Assembly (NCBI RefSeq): GCF_023078275.1
Contig: NC_062998.1
Coordinates: 16,443,916-16,507,915 of the forward strand
Direction: 5' to 3'
Length of the DNA: 64,000 bases
DNA from: Leguminivora glycinivorella
Lineage: Eukaryota > Arthropoda > Insecta > Lepidoptera > Tortricidae
The translations under genes were made by a program, and so were the position numbers. This document shows, piece by piece, positions 55,201 through 62,987 of the stretch. The notes under the pieces were generated by a model. The model did not search any database, was not told where the DNA came from, and saw only the letters and a program-made list of their open reading frames with translations. Position 1 is the stretch's first letter; every line of letters starts with the position of its first letter.

Positions 55201-55400
55201 ACGTCTTTGCCTTTGGCTAGTCTGTGGTCAAGAGTAAGCCCATTTATAATAAAAAAAAAAAAAGTTCACTCTACACTAGAAGCCCCCTAAATATGTCGCG
55301 AAATTAAACGCGTTCATCCTCATTTATGAAATTATTGAATATTGTATGTTCTGTGCAGCTGAAGCGGCTGGACGGCGGCAAGGCGGAGGAGCTTGCCTGA
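37127..55400 (+). CDS. Prip: Aquaporin, Prip-type water channel (complete, six coding exons)
   Basis: Coding exons 37138-37225, 38714-38835, 41693-41962, 49400-49564, 50218-50343 and 55359-55400 join in phase to 270 residues plus TGA. This major-intrinsic-protein family forms tetrameric water pores in the plasma membrane. Both half-helix boxes are present: NPA at residues 81-83 and NPAR at 197-200. The selectivity filter reads Phe61, His185, Ser194 and Arg200, the water-selective pattern, with Ser in place of the mercury-sensitive Cys of vertebrate AQP1. The segments GNLILN, DVTPLQGFGIEFFLG, CDPNKPDGKSTAPLAIG and a charged cytoplasmic tail fit insect Prip (Drosophila CG7777 relatives) better than Drip, which usually lacks the DPxKPD loop and this tail. 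The start codon follows a UTR segment ending CCATC-ATG, so at least one upstream non-coding exon exists. Introns are 1.5, 2.9, 7.4, 0.65 and 5.0 kb. Confidence 0.93.
38332..38580. mobile_element. Possible GTACAGTCA-related MITE in Prip intron 1
   Basis: TTACAGTCGGCA at the left and GATGCGACTGTACC at the right are inverted apart from small mismatches. The interior is AT-rich and non-coding. Weaker than other members. Confidence 0.35.
38714..38835 (+). CDS. Prip: Prip exon, helices 1-2
   Basis: Acceptor TTTGTGCAG ends at 38713, donor GTGAGT at 38836. It encodes GNLILNLFGCGACVNIANSN through ATDIVLIALAFGLAVFAIVS. Phe61 in the LAFGL stretch is the first selectivity-filter residue. Confidence 0.92.
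39405..39521. mobile_element. ATCCGATATCGGAT MITE, copy 3
   Basis: GAGCGATTTCATATTATCCA at the left and GGTTAATGTGAAAACGCTC at the right enclose CGATATCGGATGAGG and TTACATCCGATACTGGATCG. More diverged than copies 1 and 2. Confidence 0.65.
40488..40570 (+). pseudogene. LINE ORF2 C-terminal fragment
   Basis: The + frame reads FPLRYDMGFFKEQ, matching the LINE tail at 28375-28420, then diverges. No poly(A) is seen. Confidence 0.6.
40937..41068. mobile_element. CTGGCCCCGTA-type MITE, copy 4
   Basis: GTGCCGTAGCCGAATGGCAT, GAAACGAAAACGAAACGCCG, TCTGGCTCTGTAGCGCCAAT and a right arm ending CATTCGGCCCAGTGGC. It abuts the next copy head to tail. Confidence 0.75.
41065..41555. mobile_element. CTGGCCCCGTA-type MITE, copy 5, split by a SINE
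   Basis: GTGGCCAAGAGTACAGTCAC at the left and GATTGTGCTCTTGGCTAC at the right are inverted. The internal block TCTCTATCGCTCTTCCGTAT is interrupted at 41132 by a SINE and resumes at 41489 with GTGCGACACAGACAG. Confidence 0.75.
41133..41471 (+). mobile_element. tRNA-derived SINE with perfect 17 bp target-site duplication
   Basis: The 5' head has an A-box-like TAGCCTAGCGGTAAG and a B box GGTCGCGAGTTCGAACCCCG (RNA polymerase III promoter). It is followed by the GGTGAAGGAAAACATCGTGA body and a GATGATG 3' tail. Direct copies of ATCGCTCTTCCGTATTG lie at 41116-41132 and 41472-41488, matching without error, which marks target-primed insertion and fixes both ends. Located in Prip intron 2. Confidence 0.92.
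41693..41962 (+). CDS. Prip: Prip exon with first NPA box
   Basis: Acceptor TCTGTGCAG ends at 41692, donor GTAAGT at 41963; 90 codons, phase 0 both sides. It begins AIGHVSGGHVNPAVTAGLAS and runs through helices 3 and 4, ending FILVFVVCG. Very GC-rich at third positions, unlike its introns. Confidence 0.95.
42506..42654. mobile_element. AAGCCTGACCAGAAATATAT MITE
   Basis: AAGCCTGACCAGAAATATAT at the left and ATATATTTCTGGAGAGGCCT at the right bound 149 bp containing CAGGAGGGCGCTGTTGTTCT. The antisense strand is open by chance. Located in Prip intron 3. Confidence 0.75.
43389..45350 (+). pseudogene. Transposase pseudogene with C-terminal C2H2 finger
   Basis: Frames in order: GGAADDRLAL ends at a stop near 43598 and the reading resumes one frame over with CKTLDDLQAELIIRGYHISR and SGLYLRLLPRR. 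Then come the likely catalytic core FFLSMDDKARVPLGITAAHA, LPNHDFVVAERHKLIPS, an in-frame TGA at 44198-44200, VFVFTCDGGPDENPRYERV, FNRVERRMAPLNREL, another frame change, and NIWSELVIDNFPVIAEY. A finger-like CGLYLASYKPHLHMKQVH at about 44846-44899 and IRPQRIAARRAREMLRL follow before the SINE; the reading continues after it as ALWYDEGDVDSNN. The D residues in MDD and CDGGPDE suit a DDE/D nuclease, but I cannot assign a superfamily. Confidence 0.75.
45000..45250 (+). mobile_element. tRNA-derived SINE inserted in the transposase
   Basis: A box TGGCTCAGTCGGTAGTG and B box GGTTCGAATCCCGG are about 35 nt apart, followed by a body with GTCGCTTAGCACCAATAGTA and an A-rich 3' end. Related flanks (AAAATTGACG before, AAAAATGACG after) suggest an imperfect target duplication. 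It differs from the SINE at 41133 outside the promoter boxes. Confidence 0.8.
46433..46856. repeat. Dispersed repeat with internal ~148 bp tandem duplication
   Basis: GTAAAATGTGTAATCACA followed by TAGACTGCCAT and TTTGACAATTTGGCCCATA occurs twice (46433-46580 and 46581-46728). It then continues as ATTAGCGCCATCTAGC and GAGGTACGTTTTTTTC exactly as in the single copy at 30934-31150. Confidence 0.75.
47298..48359. mobile_element. hAT-like non-autonomous element with CCGGATCC arrays
   Basis: Inverted termini GTAGCTACTAGGG and GGATTGCAATCCGGTC occur at both ends, the left interrupted by a 9 nt duplication. The TAGGGATTGCAATCC start resembles hAT termini, and subterminal clusters of CCGGATCCGG (47338-47430 and 48265-48318) fit the repeated binding sites of hAT elements. 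A minus-strand stretch at 47720-48058 is open but broken in the neighbouring frame. I treat it only as a possible transposase remnant. Confidence 0.6.
48523..48644. mobile_element. 122 bp palindromic MITE, CAGGTAAGCATGGTCGCGCG
   Basis: CAGGTAAGCATGGTCGCGCG at the left and CGCGCGACCATGCTTGCCTG at the right pair almost perfectly, and the pairing extends through GATAAAACATCAGGCCG / CGGCCTGATGGTTTATC to about 42 bp arms. Confidence 0.9.
49400..49564 (+). CDS. Prip: Prip exon with second NPA box
   Basis: Acceptor CGTGTTCAG ends at 49399, donor GTAAGA at 49565; 55 codons. It encodes VCDPNKPDGKSTAPLAIGLT, then VTLGHLLAVDYTGSAMNPAR and SFGSALVAGDWANHW. It contains His185, Ser194 and Arg200 of the filter. 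Two decayed part-copies follow in the next intron. Confidence 0.95.
49600..49674 (+). pseudogene. Decayed part-copy of Prip exon 4 (copy 1)
   Basis: GGTTCCGCCAAGAACTCCGC and GCGGTCCTTCGGCTCCGC reproduce the NPAR region of exon 4 at 49497-49535. The Met-Asn-Pro codons are altered, and the Trp211 codon of GACTGGG reads GACTAGG, a stop. The donor region is lost. Located 35 nt after the true exon, inside intron 4. Confidence 0.85.
49700..49778 (+). pseudogene. Decayed part-copy of Prip exon 4 (copy 2)
   Basis: TTGCTGGCCGTCGACTACAC, then GGCTCCGCGCTCGTCGCTGG and GCCAATCACTGGGTAAAATA, follow exon 4 through its donor. Thirty nucleotides covering the second NPA box are missing exactly between two GGCTCCG repeats. 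Trp211 is again TAG, and the donor is weakened from GTAAGA to GTAAAA. It cannot encode a working pore. Confidence 0.9.
49960..50036 (+). mobile_element. LINE 3' end with poly(A)
   Basis: GGATGGGCGGCAGTGATCGC and TTACCATCAGGCGACCTGTC then CTGCTCGTTTGCCTCCTGTC and an A9 tail. It matches the 3' end of the LINE fragment at 28480-28555. Located in Prip intron 4. Confidence 0.7.
50218..50343 (+). CDS. Prip: Prip exon, helix 6 and start of C-terminal tail
   Basis: Acceptor GACTTCCAG ends at 50217, donor GTAACT at 50344; 42 codons, phase 0. It encodes VYWAGPIAGGVAAALLYVHG then a Pro-rich cytoplasmic stretch ending AADEKE. Confidence 0.92.
51539..51863. mobile_element. 325 bp palindromic MITE, TGGGCCATTTTTTT termini
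   Basis: TGGGCCATTTTTTT...GTTGTCCACCCCAC at the left is mirrored at the right (GTGGGGTGGACAAC...ATGGCCCA). Inner mirrored blocks (AATCGCGAG / CTCGCGATT, TGTCCCAAG / CTTGGGACA) make almost the whole element a long hairpin. Located in Prip intron 5. Confidence 0.85.
52467..52612. mobile_element. GGCCTGATTTAGACGG MITE, copy 1
   Basis: TTAGGCCTGATTTAGACGGT, GCGAACTCGC, TTACATTGCGG, then GCAATGTAATAAAACTCG and GACTAAATGGGCCCTTAA. TTAG/TTAA at the ends suggests a TTAA-like target. Copies at 53523 and 61512. Confidence 0.8.
52816..52884 (+). other. Candidate unrecognised 69-nt cassette exon of Prip
   Basis: A GC-rich island in AT-rich intron 5 is bounded by GCAAG before 52816 and a consensus donor GTAAGT at 52885. 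It is exactly 23 codons with no stop in the phase-0 frame demanded by both neighbouring exons (RAGRPPAATTAAATATAWTV then EQS). If spliced in, it would extend the cytoplasmic tail. The acceptor lacks a strong pyrimidine tract, so this is a candidate only. Confidence 0.3.
52939..53201. mobile_element. MITE-like repeat, AAGAGCGGATCCAGG termini
   Basis: CAAGAGCGGATCCAGGC at the left and CCCGGATCCGCCCTTG at the right are imperfect inverted copies around 260 bp of non-coding sequence. Confidence 0.45.
53523..53670. mobile_element. GGCCTGATTTAGACGG MITE, copy 2
   Basis: TTAGGCCTGATTTAGACGGC to CCGTCTAAATGGGCCCTTAG. About 90 percent like copy 1 by eye and lies 0.9 kb from it in the same intron and orientation. 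Confidence 0.8.
53858..54041 (+). mobile_element. Non-autonomous Helitron-type element
   Basis: It has a TCCATACTAATATTATAAAT head, TTTGTCCGTCTTTCACGGCA, GTGATTTTTTAAGTGGAGAT and a GCGAAGCCGCGGACAAAAGC tail ending CTAGT, with A before and AT after, as Helitrons insert. Nearly collinear with 27236-27422. Confidence 0.8.
54138..54278. mobile_element. CTGGCCCCGTA-type MITE, diverged copy 6
   Basis: CTAGCCAATCGTTAACGC at the left and a right arm GACTGCACTCTTGGC; the middle TCTGTCTGTCGCTCCAATAC then GGAAGAGCGCTAGAG keeps the family hallmark. Confidence 0.5.
54910..55051. mobile_element. GTAAGGTGCAC MITE
   Basis: GTAAGGTGCACTGGGGTAAT then TCCGAA at the left is mirrored by TTCGGAATTACCCTAATGCA then CCTTAC at the right; an inner GGAATTACC copy lies between. 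Confidence 0.8.
55185..55262 (+). mobile_element. LINE 3'-end fragment with poly(A)
   Basis: TCTGGGCGAGCTCACTCCAT, GGCCACGTCTTTGCCTTTGG, AAGAGTAAGCCCATTTATAA and an A13 run. No coding sequence. Located about 100 nt before the last Prip exon. Confidence 0.5.
55359..55400 (+). CDS. Prip: Prip last coding exon
   Basis: Acceptor TTCTGTGCAG ends at 55358. It encodes LKRLDGGKAEELA then TGA at 55398-55400. The (M/L)(R/K)(K/R)L(E/D)G pattern after a DE(K/R)E is the family's usual C-terminal ending. A CG dinucleotide-rich stretch follows the stop. Confidence 0.88.
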   Translation: MKRLDGGKAEELA

Positions 55401-57096
55401 AGCCGCGACCCGCTCGCGCGGGCCCGCCCGCGCGCGCGCGCGCCCGCAGGCGTTACCGTTCCCAGCGAAACGCACTACTACCGCCAACAATATTGAAGAC
55501 GACACTCGCAGGCATATAGATGACTAGACGCGACACCGCAGAATACGCGTGCCAAATAGTGCACTCGGAATAAAGTGAACGGTCGGAGTGCTTCAGAGTC
55601 TGTGCGGAAAGAGAAGAGTTGTGGAGATCAAACGAGTTTGTCACTATAAAAAGGCGCGAAATTAAATTTTTCTATGGTACTATGAACATTCGTCTACATT
55701 TTTTTTAATTTGCCGCTTTGCTTTAGTGGCAGAAGTGGCTTTACAGACTTTTTATACGTAAGTAACTGCACTGCATTTCTCTTTCCGCTCAGCCGGCCTA
55801 ACCTAGGTCACAATATCGCTTTGACAAAGTTTCACTATCATTCTTCCATATTAGTGCGACAGTGGCAAATGCTACGGAGACACCTAGAGTTTAACCATGT
55901 CAGACGTTCACGAAAAATAGTTTTATGTGTATTCACCAATTAAATAGTCTCTCTAGATTCGAATTATAATTTTAAATCAAGATAATCAATAAAATTGCAG
56001 ATACCTACATTTTTTCACAACTGTATGTGTAACTCTAAAATTTACACGCTTAGATTTCAAAGAAATCGGGATACGTGTACGACGTCTCTTTAGATATATG
56101 TCTGTGAATATACCCAATGGAAAAGCGCGTCACGCATTACAAAACTAAGTAGTTTAATTTACCGCTACAACACTGTCTTAATTTTTGAAATTCACTAAGT
56201 ACATACCTATTTCTAATATTAAGTGATTTATCTAGATACAATCTGTGCCTGTTATTTTGCCGCTTCCCGCTCACAAACCAAGTAAGACAAACACAAGTTT
56301 GGTATTCCTGAATAGGTATTACATCTTTAAAATATGTACCTATGCAATGGACGATCTTTTTGGGCGGCTAGAGCGGTTATTATTCAAGGTGTGTTTGTCT
56401 TCCAAGTCGCCTCATAACTATCTGCGGAGGTCAGTTTCAGATCTCCAAATAATTAGTTACAATCTCTGCACAAATTGATTTAAATAAATTAGCACCGTAT
56501 TACACATTTTATGCAAAAAATACTCTGAATTTAGTCTCAATTGATTCATAATTCAATAGTAGGAGCAACGAAACAATACGTAGGTATCCATAACTAAGTT
56601 ATATATTTGTATAAGTGTTTGTGGAATATTAAAATGTTCTATTTTTATGCTACTTCCTCTATTTGCATCTACAGATACAGATATAAACCTATTTTCCCAG
56701 TGCATTATAATAATGTTGCCAATAGAGGTCGCAGTAAATGTTAATATAATTAACCATATATTTACGTAATCAACTTTGTACCAAGTATTTGAATCTTATA
56801 ATCTGAAATAATGACGTGAATATAAGATTTTTTCTCTAAATAATAAATGCACCTGTAGTTAGTAAGTTTTCATCTATTTTTATATAATATTAAATTTCTT
56901 CCGTGTATGTTTAAACATACACTATTTGAATCGAAATAACTTTACAGTAAGTGTATATGTATTGAAGAGCTGATGTTTGCATTGTGAAATATTTGATGTA
57001 TTCTTATCAATATAATAATTGGAGATTATACTCACTGTCGCCTGTACTTATTGTACCAATGCTGTATGTGTTCAGCCTCCGGGAATATCAACTCTG

Positions 57097-57213
57097 AACC
57101 TTTTGACCGCCGCTACTAATTTATATTCAACACGCATTGGTAAACTTTGTTAGAACGTATTAAGGTTCGTTTTTACCGAAACCTATGTCGGTTGTGGCGG
57201 TCAAAGGGTAGGG
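57097..57213. mobile_element. Possible MITE, ACCTTTTGACCGCC termini
   Basis: AACCTTTTGACCGCCGC at the left and GTGGCGGTCAAAGGGTAGG at the right are inverted with mismatches over about 15 bp. Interior non-coding. Confidence 0.4.
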
Positions 57214-57318
57214 TCAACTGTCAACTCTCTAGAATTTCTGTGAAATTCCTTCCCGCCTAGTGAAGTTTTACCCGTGTGTGTATCAGTTAAACAACTATGT
57301 CTTTAGCAAATAATTTTG

Positions 57319-57324
57319 AATAAA
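57319..57324 (+). other. Candidate poly(A) signal of Prip
   Basis: AATAAA followed by an A/T then T/G-rich stretch (GCAGTTGTTTCATTTTC). Earlier AATAAA hexamers occur at about 55569 and 55987, so the 3' UTR length could be anything from 0.2 to 1.9 kb. Confidence 0.3.
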
Positions 57325-58672
57325 AACTATATTTTAACGATGCAGTTGTTTCATTTTCTAGGACGTTTTTGGACGTTTGAATTATTTTTACAAAGGCCTT
57401 TTTTAGGGTTCCGTATTTTATAAACAAATACTAGCATTATTGGCACTAGATATGTATTTTCGTGTCAAAACTTGCAAGCTGTATTCTGCATTATTGGATT
57501 GAAATATATAAAAAACTATAGGTACACAGCAAGGTGACACTAGTGACAATGCAATTTTGGTAGCTAGCTAGCTTATTTGACGATGGATACAGGAAGTGGT
57601 CATAAGAACTCTGCTACAAAATGCAACATAATTATGTTTAGGTATTTTAGGATTGTCTGTTGACTGAAGTTGCAAGAACAGAACTTTTTATGTTGAGATC
57701 GCTGATATTGTATGTATAAGTTATAGTGTATGCAAAGGGTGATTAAAATATAGCCATAATGATGTATAATTGCGTATTTTATTAAACGACCACCGTGCGT
57801 CTATAAAATTATTACATAGGTACACAAAAATTATAATATTTTTACAAATACAGCTTAATATAGATAGATATATTTCGCCTAAACCTTGCTGAGAACAATT
57901 TTATACTAATATGCACTTACACTTAAAGACTTCACATTTTGAGAGTTACATTATTGCTAGACTTTCCATAATAAAAGGGACATTTTACTTCAAATGCAAT
58001 AAAATCCAAAGTTCTAACAGAGTTTTTAATAAAACATTCCTTATTGCGCATAATGTACAAGAAACCTTCTCTCATGCAAAGCCACGTCCATCGATAACAC
58101 TGCGATTACTGCTTTTTGCTTATGTCACTAGATCCATACCCTACAGACGTTCTTAACGCCACACGGAAAGTTTATAGACAAAAGAACTTACTGCAAATCT
58201 GAGAGGTTTTGCTGTACCATAAAAAAATAGCAAGGTGATAACATTACATGGGACATTCTGTGAGAATTTCTACTGTTAAGTTTACAGCGTCACGACTCTA
58301 TTTGTATGGGTCGCGGTATTTAAGGCAGAAGAATGACCCGCATATTCTCCGAGGATATTTTAAACTACACATTTATTTTCAATTTGATGTCATATTATCA
58401 GTCTTAATTTTTTACACGAAAACAACATTTGTTATTTAATCGCAATAATTAATGCTGCTGGAAAAGTTAGTTACACAAAATGTGATTACATGCTCAGGTA
58501 TTGTAATGATCTTCTTTGAAATACATTAAATAAATTGCACTCGTAAGAATAAGTAGTATAAGATAAATTATTAACTAGGACTTGATGACCTCACGATTAC
58601 CTCTTAAACATTAAAATAATGACTATAATAATTGTAGATAAACATAGAGTTGGCACATAATTAATAGTATTT

Positions 58673-58798
58673 TATGCAACTGGTGGTTAAAAGAGGTCAA
58701 AAAAGGTGAGTGGCGTGGGTAACAATTTGAGGCGAAGCCGAAAATTGTTAATAAAGACGCCACGAGCATTTTTTGACTCAGTTAAACACCGTTGCATA
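58673..58798. mobile_element. TATGCAAC(T)GGTGGTTAA palindromic MITE
   Basis: TATGCAACTGGTGGTTAAAA and GAGGTCAAAAAAGG at the left are mirrored by TTTTTTGACTCAGTTAAACA and CCGTTGCATA at the right. An inner AACAATTTGAGGCGAAGCCG / AAAATTGTTA hairpin sits at the apex. Confidence 0.8.
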
Positions 58799-58937
58799 CA
58801 ATACTTTTTCTACGACCAAGCACTTATTTTGAAAGAAAATTATAAATTCAACAAATACCTACTTTCAGTCATCTTAGTTATCTAGGTGGACCGCCTACCA
58901 TTTTGAATATGCAGTTTGAGTGCAAACATGAAAATAA

Positions 58938-59473
58938 AACCGGCCAAGAGCGTGTCGGGCCACGCTCAGTGTAGGGTTCCGTAGTTTTTCGTATTTTTCT
59001 CAAAAACTACTGAACCTATCAAGCTCAAAATATTTTCCTAGAATGTCTTTATAAAGTTCTACTTTTGTGATTTTTTTCATATTTTTTAAACATATGGTTC
59101 AAAAGTTAGAGGGGGGGGACGCACTTTTTTTTCCTTTAGTAGCGATTATTTCCGAAAATATTAATATTATCAAAAAACGATCTAAGTAAACCCTTATTCA
59201 TTTTAAAATACCTATCCAACAATATATCACACGTTGGGATTGGAATGAAAAAAAATATCAGCCCCCACTTTACATGTATGGGGGGGTACCCTAATAAAAC
59301 ATTTTTTCCATTTTTTATTTTTGCACTTTATTGGCGTGATTGATATACATATTGGTACCAAATTTCAGCTTTCTAGTGCTTACGGTTACTGAGATTATCC
59401 GCGGACGGACGGACGGACGGACAGACAGACATGGCGAAACTATAAGGGTTCCTAGTTGACTACGGAACCCTAA
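58938..59473. mobile_element. Interspersed repeat with (GGAC)n, GGGTTCCGTAGTT termini
   Basis: Opens ACCGGCCAAGAGCGTGTCGG, GCTCAGTGTAGGGTTCCGTA and closes GTTGACTACGGAACCCTAAA, so the two ends are partly inverted. A (GGAC)n run lies at 59401-59422. A short piece of the opening also occurs at 24461-24500. Widespread in moths by appearance; class uncertain. Confidence 0.55.
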
Positions 59474-61180
59474 AAACTGTCTATGGTATGGTTCTTTGAA
59501 GCCTGGCCACTAAGACGAATCGAGCCGAGTTGAATCGAGTTCTACATTTGAATGCGATTCGACGCGTCGCCAATGAACGCAGCAGAAAACGAAGGAGTCT
59601 CGACTCTACTCTGCGAATTGGTTTGTTAAGTTGGTAGCAATGTATTTACTGAACTGTAACAGCTATATCGTGCGACTGCTACTAAATGTTTTCAGGGTAT
59701 AGACTAGATAGACTTGTCCTGACATCTTTTATGTAGGGTTTTAAAGTTCTATGCACGACCTTGTAACTCACGAATAACAGTACGGGAGTAGAAAAAATAT
59801 AAAAATAAACACACATTAATTTAATTGTTTTTGAGAACATTTTATAGCAATAGCAATAAACTAGCTTGTTTAGTATTTACAATATAAACCTAGATTAGCA
59901 AAGACGTAATAATTAAGTACGAACGTATTGGATAATTTAATTATTTACAAGGACCTATCTAGTTCTCACCAGTGAACTGTTTTTTCAGTAAAAAATGTAT
60001 GTAAAAATTATAAACTAGTGACTAAATTCTTATTGCCTAAGATGGCGAAGTGTTAAGAGTATTAGAAGTTAAGGCACAAAATATAATTGCCAGAATTCAT
60101 TATTAATGAAATTTTAATATTATATACGAAATAAGTCAATCCTCCTGTGACCTTCATCGAGATATTTATTATTTATTTTAGTACAAAACTCGGTAATTTT
60201 AGACGTGGATTTACAAGGAGGACGACTTTGTAGTAACATGGGACGATATGTCACATTTATTGTCGTGTACGATTGTGAACAATCTTTTTTAAAGTGTTTG
60301 AAAACTAAAATCGTGTAATCTATTTTTCTGCTGGAATATCTACTGCTTTATATTTGTTTAAGGTCTTGGTTATACGTATACATTTTACGCGTTAGAGTCT
60401 GGCCAAACCACGGCCAAACTAAATAGACAGCGTTGTTGACAGCACAGACTGTGATATAAATAATATAATGCCATAGTGTTGCGTGTAAAATAAAACCTGT
60501 GCAGTGCAGTCTGCAATGGCAGTTTGCTGCAGACATTATTTAATACATACTACATCGCAATCAACCAAACGTGTATCATCCGATGATCTTTATAATCGTT
60601 TGTGTCTATTTTTATTATTATAGAGTTTGTTTAAAAGAAAAGAAAAATCTACAGAAGTTTGCTAAGTTTTATGAATAAGGGAGTTTATTTACATTCCCTA
60701 AAGTTATACAAACCTACCTTAGTGACTTGCAAAACAACTGAGTAAATATGTACATAACTACATAGGTACCTACGTCACGTAACAGCATCGAATAAAATAA
60801 TAGTGTCGATGCAACTGTAATACATATGAATGATGTATCTCATATCCATTATTGTATTTTTCTAAATAATATACCTAATAATATTCGTTCTTCGCGCATT
60901 TGATAATTCTCTATCTAAATATTAAATCTAAAAAATATAGCATGAGAACAAACTAGTGGTCTTAAAATTATTCCAGTTCATACCTAAATTATAAAAATAA
61001 ATAGTTGATTATAAATCAAAAATCTTACAACAGGCGACACAACCGGTAATATACTTGAATAAAAATATCAAATTAAAAAGATATGAACATGTATCACTAT
61101 GTTTCTATCTGTAAGTATAGTATAGTCTACACACAAACAGTATAAATACAATATACATTCCTAATAATATTACAGAAACC

Positions 61181-61220
61181 TTCATTCTTACATAAAGCCT
61201 CATTCTTACATAAAGCCTCA
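61181..61220. repeat. Tandem duplication CATTCTTACATAAAGCCT
   Basis: Two adjacent copies of an 18 bp unit, a third truncated (CATTATTA). Confidence 0.8.
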
Positions 61221-61511
61221 TTATTATGAAAATTACACATGATCTGTATGTAAACTTGATTTAAATTAAACTGTGTAACCTAATATGTATTTCGCGCATG
61301 CTTTAGGTACTCTGTATTTATTTGACTACATGTGTATAAAGTGAACAATAAAAAAACAAAAGGATATTTCCAAAGGTAGTATAAAAACTATAAAATATTA
61401 CCTAACCTAAAAGGCTGCTTTCCGACCAAAAGTGTGATGTGATGTGCACTTGTGTAGTGATTATATTGCTATAAAACAGATCTCGCAACACATATTTGGT
61501 CTAAATGCAAC

Positions 61512-61669
61512 TTAAGGGCTGATTTACATGGTGCGAGAAATCGCATGCGAGTTTTATTACAATGCTGCATTTGATTGGCCGCTAGAAGTGGCTATAACCT
61601 CAACTGCCCACAATGAAAATTGAAACCAAAATCTCAATCGAGTCCGCGCGCCCTGTAAATGGGCCCTAA
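61512..61669. mobile_element. GGCCTGATTTAGACGG MITE, diverged copy 3
   Basis: TTAAGGGCTGATTTACATGG, GCGAGAAATCGCATGCGAGT, ending CCTGTAAATGGGCCCTAA. The middle part has been replaced relative to copies 1 and 2. Confidence 0.65.
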
Positions 61670-62177
61670 TGCTACATATTTCCGGTTGTGGTGGAATGCC
61701 CTGCGAAACGACACTTATTAGGTAAATTAAATGCTTTTGCCTTGCGTAGCAGCTATTAATAGTTAAATGCGTAATGTTGAAGAATACCTAATAGGTTTGT
61801 TAGTCAAGTCATGAAATATGACTATCATATATCGCTTTTTCAGCATTTTCAGAAATATTAGACGAATTAAAGACCTTTTAAAGAAAGAATTTTCCTGGCA
61901 TATTACCTCCCAGTATTTATTAACTAACCATTCGTTTTAGGTCCTATCCTTCCCCTACAGTTTAGGGCCTAAACCAATACGTGTATCTCGGTTGACTTGT
62001 CTTAATAGTTCGTATCATTCACAATGGCGCGTAGATTTGTAAATCTAACATTTAATAACATGACATTACGAAGAGTCAACGCGCGGCTTTTCGTGAATAA
62101 CACGATGTCTACGCTAACTGCCAGATATTTGTATTGTAAATTGATATGTACCTATAGATTGGGTGCTAACCTGCTCG

Positions 62178-62282
62178 TTATATGAACTTGAAACATTTCT
62201 GCTTGTCGTGCGGAATGCGCGTCTTGAAGAGAACGGAGTCTGCTCGGTATTGCGTCGACAACAGCGGAGTGTAGCCCATAAC
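62178..62282 (-). CDS. Terminal coding exon of a convergent gene
   Basis: On the minus strand an acceptor TGTTTGTTACAG (complement of 62283-62294) precedes 34 codons and TAA (62178-62180): VMGYTPLLSTQYRADSVLFK then TRIPHDKQKCFKFI. The exon is GC-rich in an AT-rich setting, with a good acceptor and an immediate stop, as in a last exon. The remaining exons must lie right of the window because none is evident up to 64000. I do not recognise the protein family. The basic Lys/Cys/Phe tail shows no targeting signal I can name. The gene converges on Prip, with about 6.8 kb between the stop codons. Confidence 0.6.
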   Translation of the reverse strand, partial: VMGYTPLLSTQYRADSVLFKTRIPHDKQKCFKFI

Positions 62283-62309
62283 CTGTAACAAACAGTAAGT
62301 TATTTATAG

Positions 62310-62815
62310 TAGTGTTGGGCTGTTAAGAGGGCTTTCGTGTGAAAAATAGTGAAATCGCAACCGAGCGCTTAATCATACCGTGTGTGGTATCAAATTAAAG
62401 GGCTTTGCGAGTAGTTTACAAATATATAACATATTATAGGACTTTTTCCACTTGGTCTAACAAAATATGAGAAAATGTCCAGAAGTGGTAATAATTGTGA
62501 TGGTGAAGGCTCGTTTTCAAAAAATTGCCAAAAATATATAATAGAAATTTATAATCACTAATGTATAAGAGCAGTTTTAGTAAACGTTGCAGATTATTTT
62601 TGTACAAAAATAACTTTGATGTGATGTAGATTTTCAAAGAAATTGTCTGTTAATTTTAGGTAATTTCTGAAAAAACATGAATTCGTCTTAGCCTCGTCTT
62701 TTTCAAAAGCTTATAATAAAAATGTAGCCTGAGAAGATTGTTGTACAGGATATACGTATTATAAATTTAGCAGTTTCAGTATTCAAAATTGTCCAAATTT
62801 TACAAACTAGCTTTT
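62310..62815. repeat. Second copy of the interior of the 31232-32141 element
   Basis: AGTAAACGTTGCAGATTA, GATGTGATGTAGATTTTCAA, TTTTAGGTAATTTCTGAAAA and CAGGATATACG...ATTATAAATTTA match 31437-31740 in order and orientation. The GGGGCCTGTAACAAAGG termini are absent here. It lies in the intron preceding the convergent gene's last exon. Confidence 0.75.
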
Positions 62816-62835
62816 ACCCGCGGCTTCGCCCGCGT
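62812..62835 (-). mobile_element. Helitron-type tail fragment, reversed
   Basis: ACTAGCTTTTACCCGCGGCT then TCGCCCGCG is the complement of the GCGGGCAAAAGCTAGT tail seen at 13921 and 54020. Only the end remains recognisable. Confidence 0.45.
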
Positions 62836-62987
62836 AATAAAAGTATTCTTATTGAAACGTTTACAAAAAATAAGATTTTCATTTGGATCCGTAGGTTTCT
62901 TTGTAGGTACATCTGTCCGCGATTATTTCGATTAAGGTACAGCGGGGCAATTCTCGACTGGGGGGCATTGTAACTGATCTATTTGCT

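Larger units (their letters stand above)
55401..62177. other. Prip 3' UTR and intergenic region
   Basis: It begins with a CG-dinucleotide-rich stretch (55405-55450) right after the Prip stop. Beyond the repeats listed separately the sequence is AT-rich, with no exon I can support. The stretches 55451-57096, 57214-58672, 58799-58937, 59474-61180 and 61670-62177 hold nothing I recognise. The convergent gene's 3' UTR must occupy the right end on the minus strand; TTTATT at about 61916 is a possible reverse poly(A) signal. Confidence 0.5.
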
